A stretch of 55,393 bases of DNA from Pyrinomonadaceae bacterium. Lineage in GTDB: Bacteria; Acidobacteriota; Blastocatellia; Pyrinomonadales; Pyrinomonadaceae. The stretch lies in NCBI GenBank assembly GCA_030841105.1, contig JAVEDE010000055.1, positions 1-55,393 on the forward strand, written 5' to 3'. Both the position numbers and the translations under genes were made by a program. The notes beneath the pieces were generated by a model. It searched no databases. It was not told the origin of the DNA and saw nothing but the letters and a program-made list of their open reading frames with translations. Below, in pieces: positions 42,702 through 52,400 of this stretch; within the stretch, counting starts at the first letter, position 1; each line of letters starts with the position of its first letter.

Positions 42702-43163
42702 ATGAGCGTCACAGAACCAGCCCTACATCTTCCGCATCGCAAATTCTTGGAGCGGCTTCTTACTTTGAGCGAGGGCAGAACCACGCTCGAAGGCAGGCTG
42801 CCGCCGTCCGCGCGCGACTACATCGAGATCGGCGCGGGCGTCAGCGGACTGCATTTCAGGTATGTCGTCGGGCTGAGGAGCACCCGCGTCGAACTTTATA
42901 TTGCCCGCCCGGATGCGGCGACCAACAAAAGAATTTACGACGAGTTAGAATCTCACAAACATGAAATCGAAGCAGCTTTCGGAGGAAAGTTATCTTGGGA
43001 AAGACTCGAAGGCAGCAAAAGCAGTCGGATTGCCTGCCGCCTTTTGATCGGCGGCAGTGAAGGCGACGAAGCCCGTTGGGAGATGGTTCAACACGCGATG
43101 ATTGACGCGATGACTCGTTTGGAGAACGCACTGCGGCCGTTTATTTCCAGACTGCGCGCTTAA
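42702..43163 (+). CDS. DUF4268 domain protein
   Basis: 153 residues that resemble the DUF4268 family throughout: YIEIGAGVSGLHFRYVV, VELYIARPDAATNKRIYDEL, IEAAFGGKLSWERLEGSKSSRIA and WEMVQHAMIDAMTRLENALRPFI. DUF4268 is usually attached to or near nucleic-acid-modifying and defence genes; here it stands alone in a glycan locus. By eye its base composition is lower in GC than its neighbours and it uses AGA/AGG arginine codons, which suggests acquisition from another source. It is 18 bp after the methyltransferase and 6 bp before a YfhO gene. Confidence 0.6.
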   Translation: MSVTEPALHLPHRKFLERLLTLSEGRTTLEGRLPPSARDYIEIGAGVSGLHFRYVVGLRSTRVELYIARPDAATNKRIYDELESHKHEIEAAFGGKLSWERLEGSKSSRIACRLLIGGSEGDEARWEMVQHAMIDAMTRLENALRPFISRLRA

Positions 43164-43169
43164 AGTTGA

Positions 43170-46100
43170 ATGGCTGAAGCGAACACGCGCGAACATTCCG
43201 GCGAGACCGGCGAGTCGAGTTTATCGAAGCGTGCGTGGCTACTACACGCGCTCGCCGTTCTCGCCGCTTACACGCTGCTCGTCGTCCTCTTCTTCGCGCC
43301 CGTGTTGTTCTCGGATTACTTGCTCGCGCCGGGCGACGGCATCTTGTATTTCCTGCCGAACTTTTACGCGCGGCGCGTGCTGTGGGACGCGTCGGTGTGG
43401 GGCGGCTTTCCGGCGGTGGGCGATTCGCAGTTGATGATGTGGTATCCGCCCGCGCTCGTGTTCTCGCTCGTCAAATCGTGGAACGCCTTTCTCCTGTCGG
43501 CCTACGTCCTCGCCGCGAGTTTCACTTACGCCTACTGTTACGCGCTGACGCGCGCGCGCTTCGCCGCGGCGTTGGGCGGCGTCTGCTACGGCATGTGCGG
43601 CTTCGTCGTCGCGCACCTCGGGCACGCCGCGCTCATCCACGCCGCCGCGTGGTTGCCGCTGTTCATCCTGTCGCTTGAGAAACTCGCACGACGCGAAGAC
43701 CCGCGCATCGAGCAACGCGAAGACTCGGACGTTGAGCAACGCGAAGGCACAGGCGGCGAACAACGCGAAGAGTTAAACGGTGCGCGACGCGAAGACTCAA
43801 ATGATGCGCGACGCGAAGGCGCGTCGAGTTTGCGTCGGGCGGGCGGTGACGGTTTCTGGTTCGCCGTGGGCACAGCGAGTGTGGCGTGCTCTGCGCTCGC
43901 GGGGCATCCGCAAATCTTCGTCTACACGCTCGCGCTCGGCGGCGCGTATGCGCTCGCGCGCGGGTGGTATGCCAGAGGCGGGCGCGTGCGTTACTACTTA
44001 CTCTCCGCGCTTGTCGTCTTGACGGGGACGGGACTCGCCGCCATCCAGTTAGTGCCGACGGCGGAACTCGCCGCCGCGAGTTTGCGCGCGTCGCTCGGCT
44101 TCGCAGAGTTCGTCTCTTACGCGCTGCCGCTCAGGCAGACGCCGATGCTCCTCTTCCCCTACCTCTACGGCGGCTCGCCCGGCACGCTCTACGACCTGCC
44201 CTACTTTGGCGCGTGGGGTTCGGAGGCGGGCGGCTGGGGCGCGGGCGAACTGAGCGGATACGTCGGACTCTTGCCGCTGCTGCTCGCGGCAATCGGCTTC
44301 CGCGCGACACGGCGACGCGGCCTCGCGTGGTTCTGGCTCGCCGCCTGCGCCGTCGCCTTCCTGCTCGCCCTCGGCGACGCGACGCCGCTCGCGCGCCTCA
44401 CTTACCAACTGCCCGTCATCAACAAGTTTCGCGTGCCCGCGCGCCACTTCATGGAACTGTCGCTCGGCGTGAGCGTGCTCGTCGCGCTCGGCGCGCACGC
44501 CGTCTCGCAAGGGTTCGCTTCGAGCCGTTTGATCAGACGCACGCTCGTCGTCGCGGCCGCGTTGATGCTCGCCTGTCTCGCAGTAATGGTCGCGTTGACG
44601 GAACGTGTGAGCGCGTGGGCGACAGAGCCTCTCGCGCGCCCGCTCAGTTTTCTGCCGTGGGCGAACCCGGCGACGGGCGTGCCGCTCGTCGTGCTCTCTG
44701 CGGGCGCGGCTGCGCTGCTCTACTGGCGCGCGCGAACGCACTCAAGCGTGCGCCGCGCGCTCGTCGTCGTCGTCCTCGCGCTCGACCTCGCCAGCTTCAC
44801 ATGGTTTTACGAGTGGCACTACGGGCCGCCTTACAAAGTCTTTCAGTCGCCGCCGCTCGCCGCCGTCAGCTTGCGCGACGAACTCGCGGCGACGCACGCG
44901 CGACTGCTGCCCGTGCGCGGCGGCACGGGGCGCGTCAGCGAACTCCCGCCCGACCTCTCGAAGCTCTGGGGCTATCCGAGCGCGAGCGGCTACGGCCCTT
45001 TTATCCTCTCGCGCACGAGCCGCCTGTTGACGATGCCGCCGCACGGCAGCGTCGCCGACGGCACTTGGCGCGACCCTGCGAACCTCAGCCTCGACGTGTT
45101 GGCCGTGCGCTACCTCTTCGTGCCGCGCGACAAAATCGAGCCGCCCGCCTTGGCCGACGCCGAGGGCGTCCGTTGGGCGCAGGGCGAGTTCAACGCTTCG
45201 CTCGGTGCGGGTTGCGGCGCGCCGAACCCGAACGTCTTCGCGGTCGAACTCCCGCGTCCCGCGCGCGCGAACGTCGTCGCCGTCGCCTCCGCGCTCGCCT
45301 GTTCCGCAACGGTCGCGGACGGCGCGGAAGTGGCGCGCGTCGTCGCGACGGACACGGGCGGGCACACTTATACGCAGAGCTTGCTAGCGGGACGCGACAC
45401 CTCCGAGTGGGCTTACGACTGCGCCGACGTGCGCCCGACGATGCGACAGGCGCGCGCGCCGGTCTACCGCAGCTATCCCGTCACGCGCGGCGACGTGCGC
45501 TGCGAGGGGCACGACTACGCGGCGCGGCTCGCCCTGCCAGCGGCCGCGGAGATCAAGCGCGTCGAGATTCAATGGACGGGCGGCGCGAACGCCACGCTCT
45601 CGGTCAAGAAGATCAGCCTGCTCGACGCGTCCGCGGGCAGTTCCGTCGCGGTCACGCCCGTCGCCGGTTCGCTCGCCGACGCGACGCGCTGGCGTCACGT
45701 TACGGACATCAATTTCGACAACAGCGGCTACGGCCGGATCAAACCGGAGGACGTGGGCGAGGCGGGCGTCTACGAGAATCTGCGTGCGCGGCCGCGCGCG
45801 TGGCTCGTCGGGAAAGTTCTAAACGTCACGGAAGAGGAGGCTCTGCGCGCGCTCCACTCTTCGCGGCTCGCGGACGGGAGCGCGTTCGACCCCGCGCGCG
45901 TCGCACTCTTGGAAGAGCCGTTCGACTTCGCGCCGCAAGCTCTTGACCAAAACGCGACGGCGCGCGTCACCTCTCTGTCGGACGACGGTCGGATGGAAGT
46001 TGAGACGCGCGCGAACGCGCCCTCGTTTCTCGTCACGAGCGACGTATTTTATCCCGGCTGGCAGGCGACTATTGACGGCACGCCCGCGCTCCTGCTCCGC

Positions 46101-46277
46101 ACGGACTACGCACTGCGCGGCCTCGCCGTCCCCGCCGGAACGCACACAATTCGCTTCGAGTTCCGGCCGCCCTCCTTTTATCAAGGGGCATCCATCAGCG
46201 CGGCCTCTCTGCTCCTGCTCGCCGCCACGATCTTCCAACTGAACAGAAAAGCAACGCGCCGAGCGCAAGCAAACTGA
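43170..46277 (+). CDS. YfhO-family membrane glycosyltransferase-like protein 1
   Basis: 1035 residues. About a dozen transmembrane helices in the first 500 residues with the family's N-terminal motifs (SDYLLAPGDGILYFLPNFYARRVLWDASVWGGFPAVGDSQLMMWYPPALV; FRVPARHFMELSLGVSVLVALG), then a large extracytoplasmic beta domain and a final hydrophobic segment near the C-terminus preceded by YPGWQATIDG. YfhO proteins are GT-C-type transferases using polyprenyl-phosphate sugars outside the membrane. Residues 174-221 are an RREDxxxE-type loop encoded by six 24-bp units. Its 3' end overlaps that of the convergent YfhO 2 gene by 83 bp. Confidence 0.87.
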   Translation: MAEANTREHSGETGESSLSKRAWLLHALAVLAAYTLLVVLFFAPVLFSDYLLAPGDGILYFLPNFYARRVLWDASVWGGFPAVGDSQLMMWYPPALVFSLVKSWNAFLLSAYVLAASFTYAYCYALTRARFAAALGGVCYGMCGFVVAHLGHAALIHAAAWLPLFILSLEKLARREDPRIEQREDSDVEQREGTGGEQREELNGARREDSNDARREGASSLRRAGGDGFWFAVGTASVACSALAGHPQIFVYTLALGGAYALARGWYARGGRVRYYLLSALVVLTGTGLAAIQLVPTAELAAASLRASLGFAEFVSYALPLRQTPMLLFPYLYGGSPGTLYDLPYFGAWGSEAGGWGAGELSGYVGLLPLLLAAIGFRATRRRGLAWFWLAACAVAFLLALGDATPLARLTYQLPVINKFRVPARHFMELSLGVSVLVALGAHAVSQGFASSRLIRRTLVVAAALMLACLAVMVALTERVSAWATEPLARPLSFLPWANPATGVPLVVLSAGAAALLYWRARTHSSVRRALVVVVLALDLASFTWFYEWHYGPPYKVFQSPPLAAVSLRDELAATHARLLPVRGGTGRVSELPPDLSKLWGYPSASGYGPFILSRTSRLLTMPPHGSVADGTWRDPANLSLDVLAVRYLFVPRDKIEPPALADAEGVRWAQGEFNASLGAGCGAPNPNVFAVELPRPARANVVAVASALACSATVADGAEVARVVATDTGGHTYTQSLLAGRDTSEWAYDCADVRPTMRQARAPVYRSYPVTRGDVRCEGHDYAARLALPAAAEIKRVEIQWTGGANATLSVKKISLLDASAGSSVAVTPVAGSLADATRWRHVTDINFDNSGYGRIKPEDVGEAGVYENLRARPRAWLVGKVLNVTEEEALRALHSSRLADGSAFDPARVALLEEPFDFAPQALDQNATARVTSLSDDGRMEVETRANAPSFLVTSDVFYPGWQATIDGTPALLLRTDYALRGLAVPAGTHTIRFEFRPPSFYQGASISAASLLLLAATIFQLNRKATRRAQAN
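43689..43832 (+). repeat. Six 24-bp tandem units in YfhO 1
   Basis: Units at 43689, 43713, 43737, 43761, 43785 and 43809 each begin CRACGCGAAG and encode an 8-residue repeat (R/Q)RE(D/G/E)xxxx in a cytoplasmic or loop region between transmembrane helices. Confidence 0.92.
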
Positions 46278-49200
46278 GCACGGAGATGATCGCGCCGTGT
46301 CGCGCGGCCGGAGCGCGATAACGCATCTCCACGCGATGCGCCCCCGCCGGTAAGGCCACGCCGCGCAACAGAAAGTCCGTCAGATGAATCCGCGCCGCCG
46401 CGCCGTCAACCGTCGCTTCCCACCCCGGATAATTGATCTCACTAAGAACAAGCACCGTCGCCCGCGGCGCGCGCGTCTCAACCACCAGTCGGTTCGGTTC
46501 GTACTCCGTGACGCGCGCCACACTCTCGGCCGTCAACTCCCCGCCGGAGAGCGCGGGCATCTCGGCGGGGGCAACTTCCAAGAGTGCCGTGCGTCGCGGG
46601 TCGAACTCGCGCGCGCCCTCGCCGCTGATGCGTCGCAAGGCTTCCTCGCCGTCCACCGACTCGGCTTCGGCGACGAGCCACACTCGCGGTTGCGCGCGGT
46701 TGTTTTCGAGGATGAGCACGTCGCCCGCGTCGTAGACGACAGACCAGCGTGCGGCGTCCAGCCCCGCGTAGAGACTACGCTGTGTGCGCGCGAGCGTTCG
46801 CGATTGCCGGCGTGTCGAATCGTAGAGCGTCGCCTTCCAGAGCGCGAGCGCGACGCCTTCGGTCGTGTTGACGATCTCGACGCGCTCGACCGCGAGCGTC
46901 TCGCCGAGGGCGACGCGCGACCAGTAGCGATGCGACGAATAGTTGCCGCTCTCGTCCGCGACCGGCGTGCTGTCGAAGACAGGGGCGAGTGCGTGTCGGA
47001 CTCCGGCGCGCACGTCCGGCCGCTCGTGCGCCCACTCGGCCGTGTCGCTCCCGGCGCGCAACGCTCGCTCGACGACGCGCCCGCCCGTCGTGTGCACACG
47101 CAGCAACGCCACAGTCGCGCCGTCCGCAACACCCGTCGAGTTCGACATGGAAGTGACGAGGGCGAGCGTGTCGGCAGTAGTTGCGGCGACGGAGTTTGTA
47201 GCGGAGTTCGCAGCGACGGAGTTTGCAACGAAGTTGGTGACGGAGTTTGCTGCTGGATTCGCGGCGGAGTTTGCGTTCAGGGAAATACGTTCGCCGGGGC
47301 GGAGTTCCGTGGCGAGGTCGGCCGCGTCGAAGCGCACGCCGTCGCGTTCGATGTCGGGCGCGCCCGTCTGCATCCGTGCGTTGACGACGAATTTCGCGCC
47401 GAGCAGATCGAGGACGCGTGAGCGCGCGTCGAAGAGGGCGCGGTTCGGCGCGACGCCGGGGAGCGGGCTGGCCGCGTCGAGGTGGACGCCGCCGAGCGCG
47501 CGGCTGTAGCGTTCAAACAGCAGCGGCTCGTAACCGCCGACGTTCTCCAAGCCGTACAGCGCGGTCAGGTTCGGCGGGTCGAAACGCGGCGATGCGTTGA
47601 ACTCCTCCGCAAACAAATTGACGCGCGTGTAGACGCGGCCGCCCCCGTCTTCTTGCGTCCGCTGTTGCAAGAAACGGGTGACGGGCGAGACGGCCGTGAA
47701 GCGCGCGCGCGACTTCGCGAACGGCTGCCACCAGTTTGTGACCACGACGAACGGCTCGACGAAACAAGCGAGCGCGAGCGCGGCGAGGAGGACGAGCGAA
47801 CGCGCTCGCGACGCGTCAATTTTCCAGCCGCGCCAGATCAGTAAAAGGATCGAAACGGTGAAAGCGAGTTTCCAAGCGAGGTAGGAACGTATCGGCAGCC
47901 CCGCGTACCAGTAGCCTTCCGTCCACGCGCGCGGCACGCCCACGCCCGCGTCGAACTCCGTTAAGGCGAAGTTGACGCTTTGTCGCCACCAGAAGTATCC
48001 GGCGAGCGCGCTGAGTGTGAAGAGGCCGCAGACGAGCGCGAAGTTAAAACGCGATGAAGAGGAGAGCGTGCCTGCCGTCGTCTTCGTCGCGTGCGAACGC
48101 ATGAGTGAGGCGAGCGCGTCCCAGCCGTAGGCGGCGAGGACGGCGGCGGCGAACGTCCAGACGAAGGCGAAGCGCGAGGGCACGCGGAAACTGTTGATGA
48201 CGGGCAGGTGATAGAGCCACCCGTAGACGGGCGTGTGCTGGCCGAGGATGAGAACGCACGAGGCGAGCGCGACGGCCGCCCAGAAGAAGACGCGCGGGTC
48301 GCGTCGCGGCAGCGTCGTTAGTGGAGTCAGCGGCGTCGTTAGTGGGGTCAGTTTCGGCGTCAATGGTGTTGTCGTTAGCGTCGGCGCGTCGCGGCGGTGG
48401 AGCGCGTAGTAGATGATGCCGACGAGCGCGAGCAGCAGGGCGAGCGGCGCGACGTAAGTTCCCACGTCGGCGAAACGCCCCGTGTAGAGGGGCGCGGCGA
48501 GCGACTTGAGGGCGACGCGCGGCGAGAACGAGCCGCTGATGAAGAACGGGTAGATGAGCGTGCGGCGGATGCTGCGGCGGACGGCGCGCATCGTCTCCAA
48601 AATCTGAAATGCACCGACGCCCGCGCCCAGAGCGATTGCGCCCGACGCCACCAACAGGGGTCGCCAGCGCGCACAGCTCAGCCATGGGCGCGACGCGCCG
48701 TCAGCAGTCTCTTCTGCTTCGTCAATAGTCTCACCCGCCTCTTCACTTTCGACGGGCGGCGCGTCGAACAGAGAGAGGCAGAGCGCGTAGGTCGTGGCGA
48801 CGAGGGCGACGAAGACGAACCCTTGCGCCAGTCCCGTCAGGACGGACATCGCGTAGGCGGCCGACGCCGCGAGCAGACACCCGGCGAAGCGTCGTCCTGT
48901 GTGCGCCGCGCGCGCGCGTTCAATCGCAATGAGCAGGAGGGGCAGCCACATCATCGCGTTCGTGAAGAAGCCGACGACGCCGAGCAGCCCCGTCGTCGCG
49001 CCGCCGTAGCCGTAGGCGAGACCTGCGAGGAGCGCGGCCGTGCGGCTACGGCCGAGTTCGCGCGCGTAGGCGTAGGTGAAGACGGGCGCGAGGAGGAAGG
49101 GCGCGAGCACGTAGAGTTGTTCCGCCCGCGGCGCGTCGAGAAAGAGGTAGCCCCACGTCAGCGGGTAGGCGAAGGCGAGTTGCGACATGGACAGAAGCGG

Positions 49201-49440
49201 GTAGCCGGACAAGACGAGCGGCGTCCACAACGGCAACTGCCCGGCGCGGATCATCTCCCACCCTACTGTCCGCAGCGGGTAGGAGTAAGCGAAGGCGTCG
49301 CCGCCGACGATGAACTTGTCGCCGAATAAAAATTGACCGAAGAAGAGTGCGAAGAAGGCCGCGAAGAAGAGGACGGCCGCCGCGTCCGCGCCGCGCCCGC
49401 GCGAAAACTTGAGCCGCCCCGTCGTGTCTCTCTGTCTCAT
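46195..49440 (-). CDS. YfhO-family membrane glycosyltransferase-like protein 2
   Basis: 1081 residues from the ATG at 49440, which overlaps the YfhO 3 stop as ATGA; the ORF could open further upstream but that lies inside YfhO 3. Same architecture as YfhO 1: hydrophobic N-terminal half (YSYPLRTVGWEMIRAGQLPLWTPLVLSGYPLLSMSQLAFAYPLTWGYLFL), large external domain, YPGWEATVDGA and a terminal helix. Low-complexity inserts occur at LTPxLTxLTT (48314-48390, 21-bp units) and at an AANS/VANS stretch (47160-47290). Long stretches are almost identical to YfhO 3, whereas the middle differs. Confidence 0.87.
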   Translation of the reverse strand: MRQRDTTGRLKFSRGRGADAAAVLFFAAFFALFFGQFLFGDKFIVGGDAFAYSYPLRTVGWEMIRAGQLPLWTPLVLSGYPLLSMSQLAFAYPLTWGYLFLDAPRAEQLYVLAPFLLAPVFTYAYARELGRSRTAALLAGLAYGYGGATTGLLGVVGFFTNAMMWLPLLLIAIERARAAHTGRRFAGCLLAASAAYAMSVLTGLAQGFVFVALVATTYALCLSLFDAPPVESEEAGETIDEAEETADGASRPWLSCARWRPLLVASGAIALGAGVGAFQILETMRAVRRSIRRTLIYPFFISGSFSPRVALKSLAAPLYTGRFADVGTYVAPLALLLALVGIIYYALHRRDAPTLTTTPLTPKLTPLTTPLTPLTTLPRRDPRVFFWAAVALASCVLILGQHTPVYGWLYHLPVINSFRVPSRFAFVWTFAAAVLAAYGWDALASLMRSHATKTTAGTLSSSSRFNFALVCGLFTLSALAGYFWWRQSVNFALTEFDAGVGVPRAWTEGYWYAGLPIRSYLAWKLAFTVSILLLIWRGWKIDASRARSLVLLAALALACFVEPFVVVTNWWQPFAKSRARFTAVSPVTRFLQQRTQEDGGGRVYTRVNLFAEEFNASPRFDPPNLTALYGLENVGGYEPLLFERYSRALGGVHLDAASPLPGVAPNRALFDARSRVLDLLGAKFVVNARMQTGAPDIERDGVRFDAADLATELRPGERISLNANSAANPAANSVTNFVANSVAANSATNSVAATTADTLALVTSMSNSTGVADGATVALLRVHTTGGRVVERALRAGSDTAEWAHERPDVRAGVRHALAPVFDSTPVADESGNYSSHRYWSRVALGETLAVERVEIVNTTEGVALALWKATLYDSTRRQSRTLARTQRSLYAGLDAARWSVVYDAGDVLILENNRAQPRVWLVAEAESVDGEEALRRISGEGAREFDPRRTALLEVAPAEMPALSGGELTAESVARVTEYEPNRLVVETRAPRATVLVLSEINYPGWEATVDGAAARIHLTDFLLRGVALPAGAHRVEMRYRAPAARHGAIISVLSLLALGALLFCSVGRSWRRAGAERPR
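47160..47290. repeat. In-frame GAGTTTG-type repeat in YfhO 2
   Basis: Degenerate 12 and 24-bp units around ACGGAGTTTGC (plus strand) encode an Asn/Ala/Ser/Val-rich loop in the external domain of YfhO 2. Confidence 0.7.
48314..48390. repeat. 21-bp in-frame repeat in YfhO 2
   Basis: Units 48314-48334 and 48335-48355 (GTCGTTAGTGGRGTCAG core) and a degenerate third encode the Leu/Thr/Pro loop between transmembrane helices. Confidence 0.7.
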
Positions 49441-52400
49441 CGTCCGGTTGTGCGAGTCGGCCTGCGCCGCTTCGCGCGCCGGTCGAAGATCACGAGCAGG
49501 CAGAGGCCGACGAGCGTGCACGCGGAGATGATCGCGCCGTTGCGCGCGGCCGGAGCGCGATAACGCATCTCCACGCGATGCGCCCCCGCCGGTAAGGCCA
49601 CGCCGCGCAACAGAAAGTCCGTCAGATGAATCCGCGCCGTCGCGCCGTCAACCGTCGCTTCCCACCCCGGATAAAACATCTCGCTGACGACCAACACCGT
49701 CGCGGCTGTCGCATGCGTCTCGACCACCAACCGGTTCGGTTCGTACTCCGTGACGCGCGCCACACTCTCCGCCGTCAACTCCCCGCCGGAGAGCGCGGGC
49801 ATCTCGGCCGGGGCGACTTCAAGTAGCGCCGTGCGGCGTGGGTCGAACTCGCGCGCGCCCTCGCCGCTGATGCGTCGCAAGGCTTCCTCGCCGTCCACCG
49901 ACTCGGCTTCGGCGACGAGCCACGCACGCGGCTGCGCGCGGCGGTTACGCATGATGAGCACGTGATCCTGTTGATAGACCGCCTCCCACCATTCGGGAGA
50001 GAGAGGCGACAGGGGCGTCGAAGAAGTGCCCGCCGAGTCATGGACGGTCGCCTTCCACAAGGCGAGCGGCGCGCCGTCGGTCAGATTCGTGATCTCGATT
50101 TTGTCCACGCGCCCGCGCGCGCCGAGCGGGACGAGCGCGAGGTAGCGGTGCGAGGGGTAGCTGTTTCGCTCGTCGCCGGGGCGCGCGTCGAAGACGGGCG
50201 CGAGCGCGTGCCGGACAGCGTGACGCACGTCCGGTCGTTCGTGCGCCCACTCGGCCGTGTCCACGCCCGCGCGCAAGTCGCGCTCGACAACGACGGAGGC
50301 GGGCGCGTCGGCGAAGTGCACGCGCACTCTGGCGACCGCACGCCCCTGCTCCATCTCGCCCGCGTTGGAGAGCGCGGTGACGAGTGCGAGCGTGTCCCCC
50401 GTGGCCGCGCCGCCGCCGAGCGCGATGGTCTGGCCGGGGTTGAGCGCGGTCTGCATGTCGGACTCGAAGAAGGCCACGCCGTCGCGGTGGAGTAGGCTCT
50501 GCGGTCTGAACGCGAGGTTCGAGTAAGAGACGACGAACGTGGTGTTCAGCAGATCGAGGACGCGCGAGCGCGGCCGGAAGAGTTGGTCGTTCGGCGCGTA
50601 GCCTTCGCGCGGCGAGACGGTGTCCATCCCGACGCCGCCGAGCGCGCGGCTGTACCGCTCGAAGATCAGCGGCTCGTAACCCGCGAGGTTCTGGATGCGG
50701 TGGAGCGCCGTCAGGTTCGGCGCTTCGAGGCGCGGCGTCGTGGTGAACTCTTCGGAGTAGAGTTCGACGCGCGTGTAGGCGCGGTTTTCAGCGGGCGGAT
50801 AATTTTGCAGGAAGCGCGTCGTCGGCGAGACGACGCGGAAACGCTCTCCGGTCAAGAGCATCCCCTCGTACCAGCGCGAGATGGACGCCGACGGTTCGAC
50901 GAAGCAGGCGACAGCAATGGCTGCCATCAGCACGCCCGCACGCGTGCGCGGCGAGGCGAGCCGCGCGCCCCGCCAGATGACGAGCAACACGCCGAGCGTG
51001 AAGATCGTTTTCCAGACGAGGAAAGTTGACTCAGGCAAGCCCGTGTAATCGTAAGTCCCCGGCAGCGCGGCGACCTGCACCGCACGCCACCAGTAGATGC
51101 CGACGGCGACGCAGAGCGCGAGTAGAAGAGAGACGACGATCGTCTCGAAGCCGTCGCGGCGTCGAGCGCGCGAGGTGCTGCGGTCGGGTCGTGCGAGCCA
51201 ACCGCGGCGCGCGGCCGTGTCCCAACCGTAAGCCGCGAGGATGCTGACGGCGAACGTCCACTCGAAGGTGTGACGCGAAGGCACGCGGAATTTGTTGAGC
51301 AGCGGAAGCCGGTAGATGATCTGTTGCGCGGGCGTGTTCGCGCCGAGCATCAAGACCCAGCCCACGACGGCCACGCCGAGCCAGAAATAGATGCGCGAAT
51401 CGCGCGCCGTCGTGTCGCCGCGTCGCGCGAGTAACGCCGCGAGGCACGCGAGCGCGGCAAAGACGAGCGCGAGCGACGGGACGTAGGCCGACACGTCCGT
51501 CGAGTAATAGAGCGGCATGACGAGCGAGAGGGCGGCCTCCTTCAGAGTGAACGCGCCCGTGCTGATGGCTTCGTAGCTGAGCGTGTTGCGGATGCTGCGC
51601 CGCGCCGCGCGCATCGTCTCAAGAATCTGGAACGCGGCGATTCCCGCCGACAACGCCAGCGCGCCGAGCGCGACCAACAGCGGCCGCCACCTGCCCCACT
51701 CGCGCCAACCTGATGTCCCAATCGCGTCGCCTTCATCATCATTCGCCGCGTCGTCTTCATGCGCGGCTTCGCCGTGAGGCGCATTGTTGTCGTCGCCTTC
51801 TGCGCGCACGTTCCGGCCGGGCGGGAAGAGGGACACGTAGAGGCCGTAAGCGGCGGCGACGATGCCCGTGTAGAGAAAACTCTGACCCTGCCCGTTCAGG
51901 ACGGACATCGCGTAAGCGGCAGTCGCGCCGACGAGGAGCGGGACGAACCTGCGCTGCCTCTGCGTCGCCGCGCGGTCAACGGGGATGAGGACGAGCGGCA
52001 GCCAGAGCATGCTGTTCGAGGGCAGCCCCGTGAACGAGATGCCGCTGCACATCATCCCGCCGTAGCCGAAGGCGAGACCGGCGAGGAGCGCGGCCATGCG
52101 ACTCCGCCCCGTCTCGCGCGCGTAGGCGTAGGTGAAGGCGGGCGAAAGTAAAAATGGCGCGAGCACGTAAATCTGTTCCGCCCAGTGCCCCGGCAGGAAC
52201 AGGTAGCCCCACGTCAAGGGATAGGCGAAGGCGAGTTGCGACATGGACAGAAGCGGGTAGCCGGACAAGACGAGCGGCGTCCACAACGGCAACTGCCCGG
52301 CGCGGATCATCTCCCACCCGATGGTGCGCAGCGGGTAGGAGTAGTAGAGCGGGTCGCCCGCCAGCAGAAACTTCCCCCCGAAAATTTGCCCTGCGAACAT

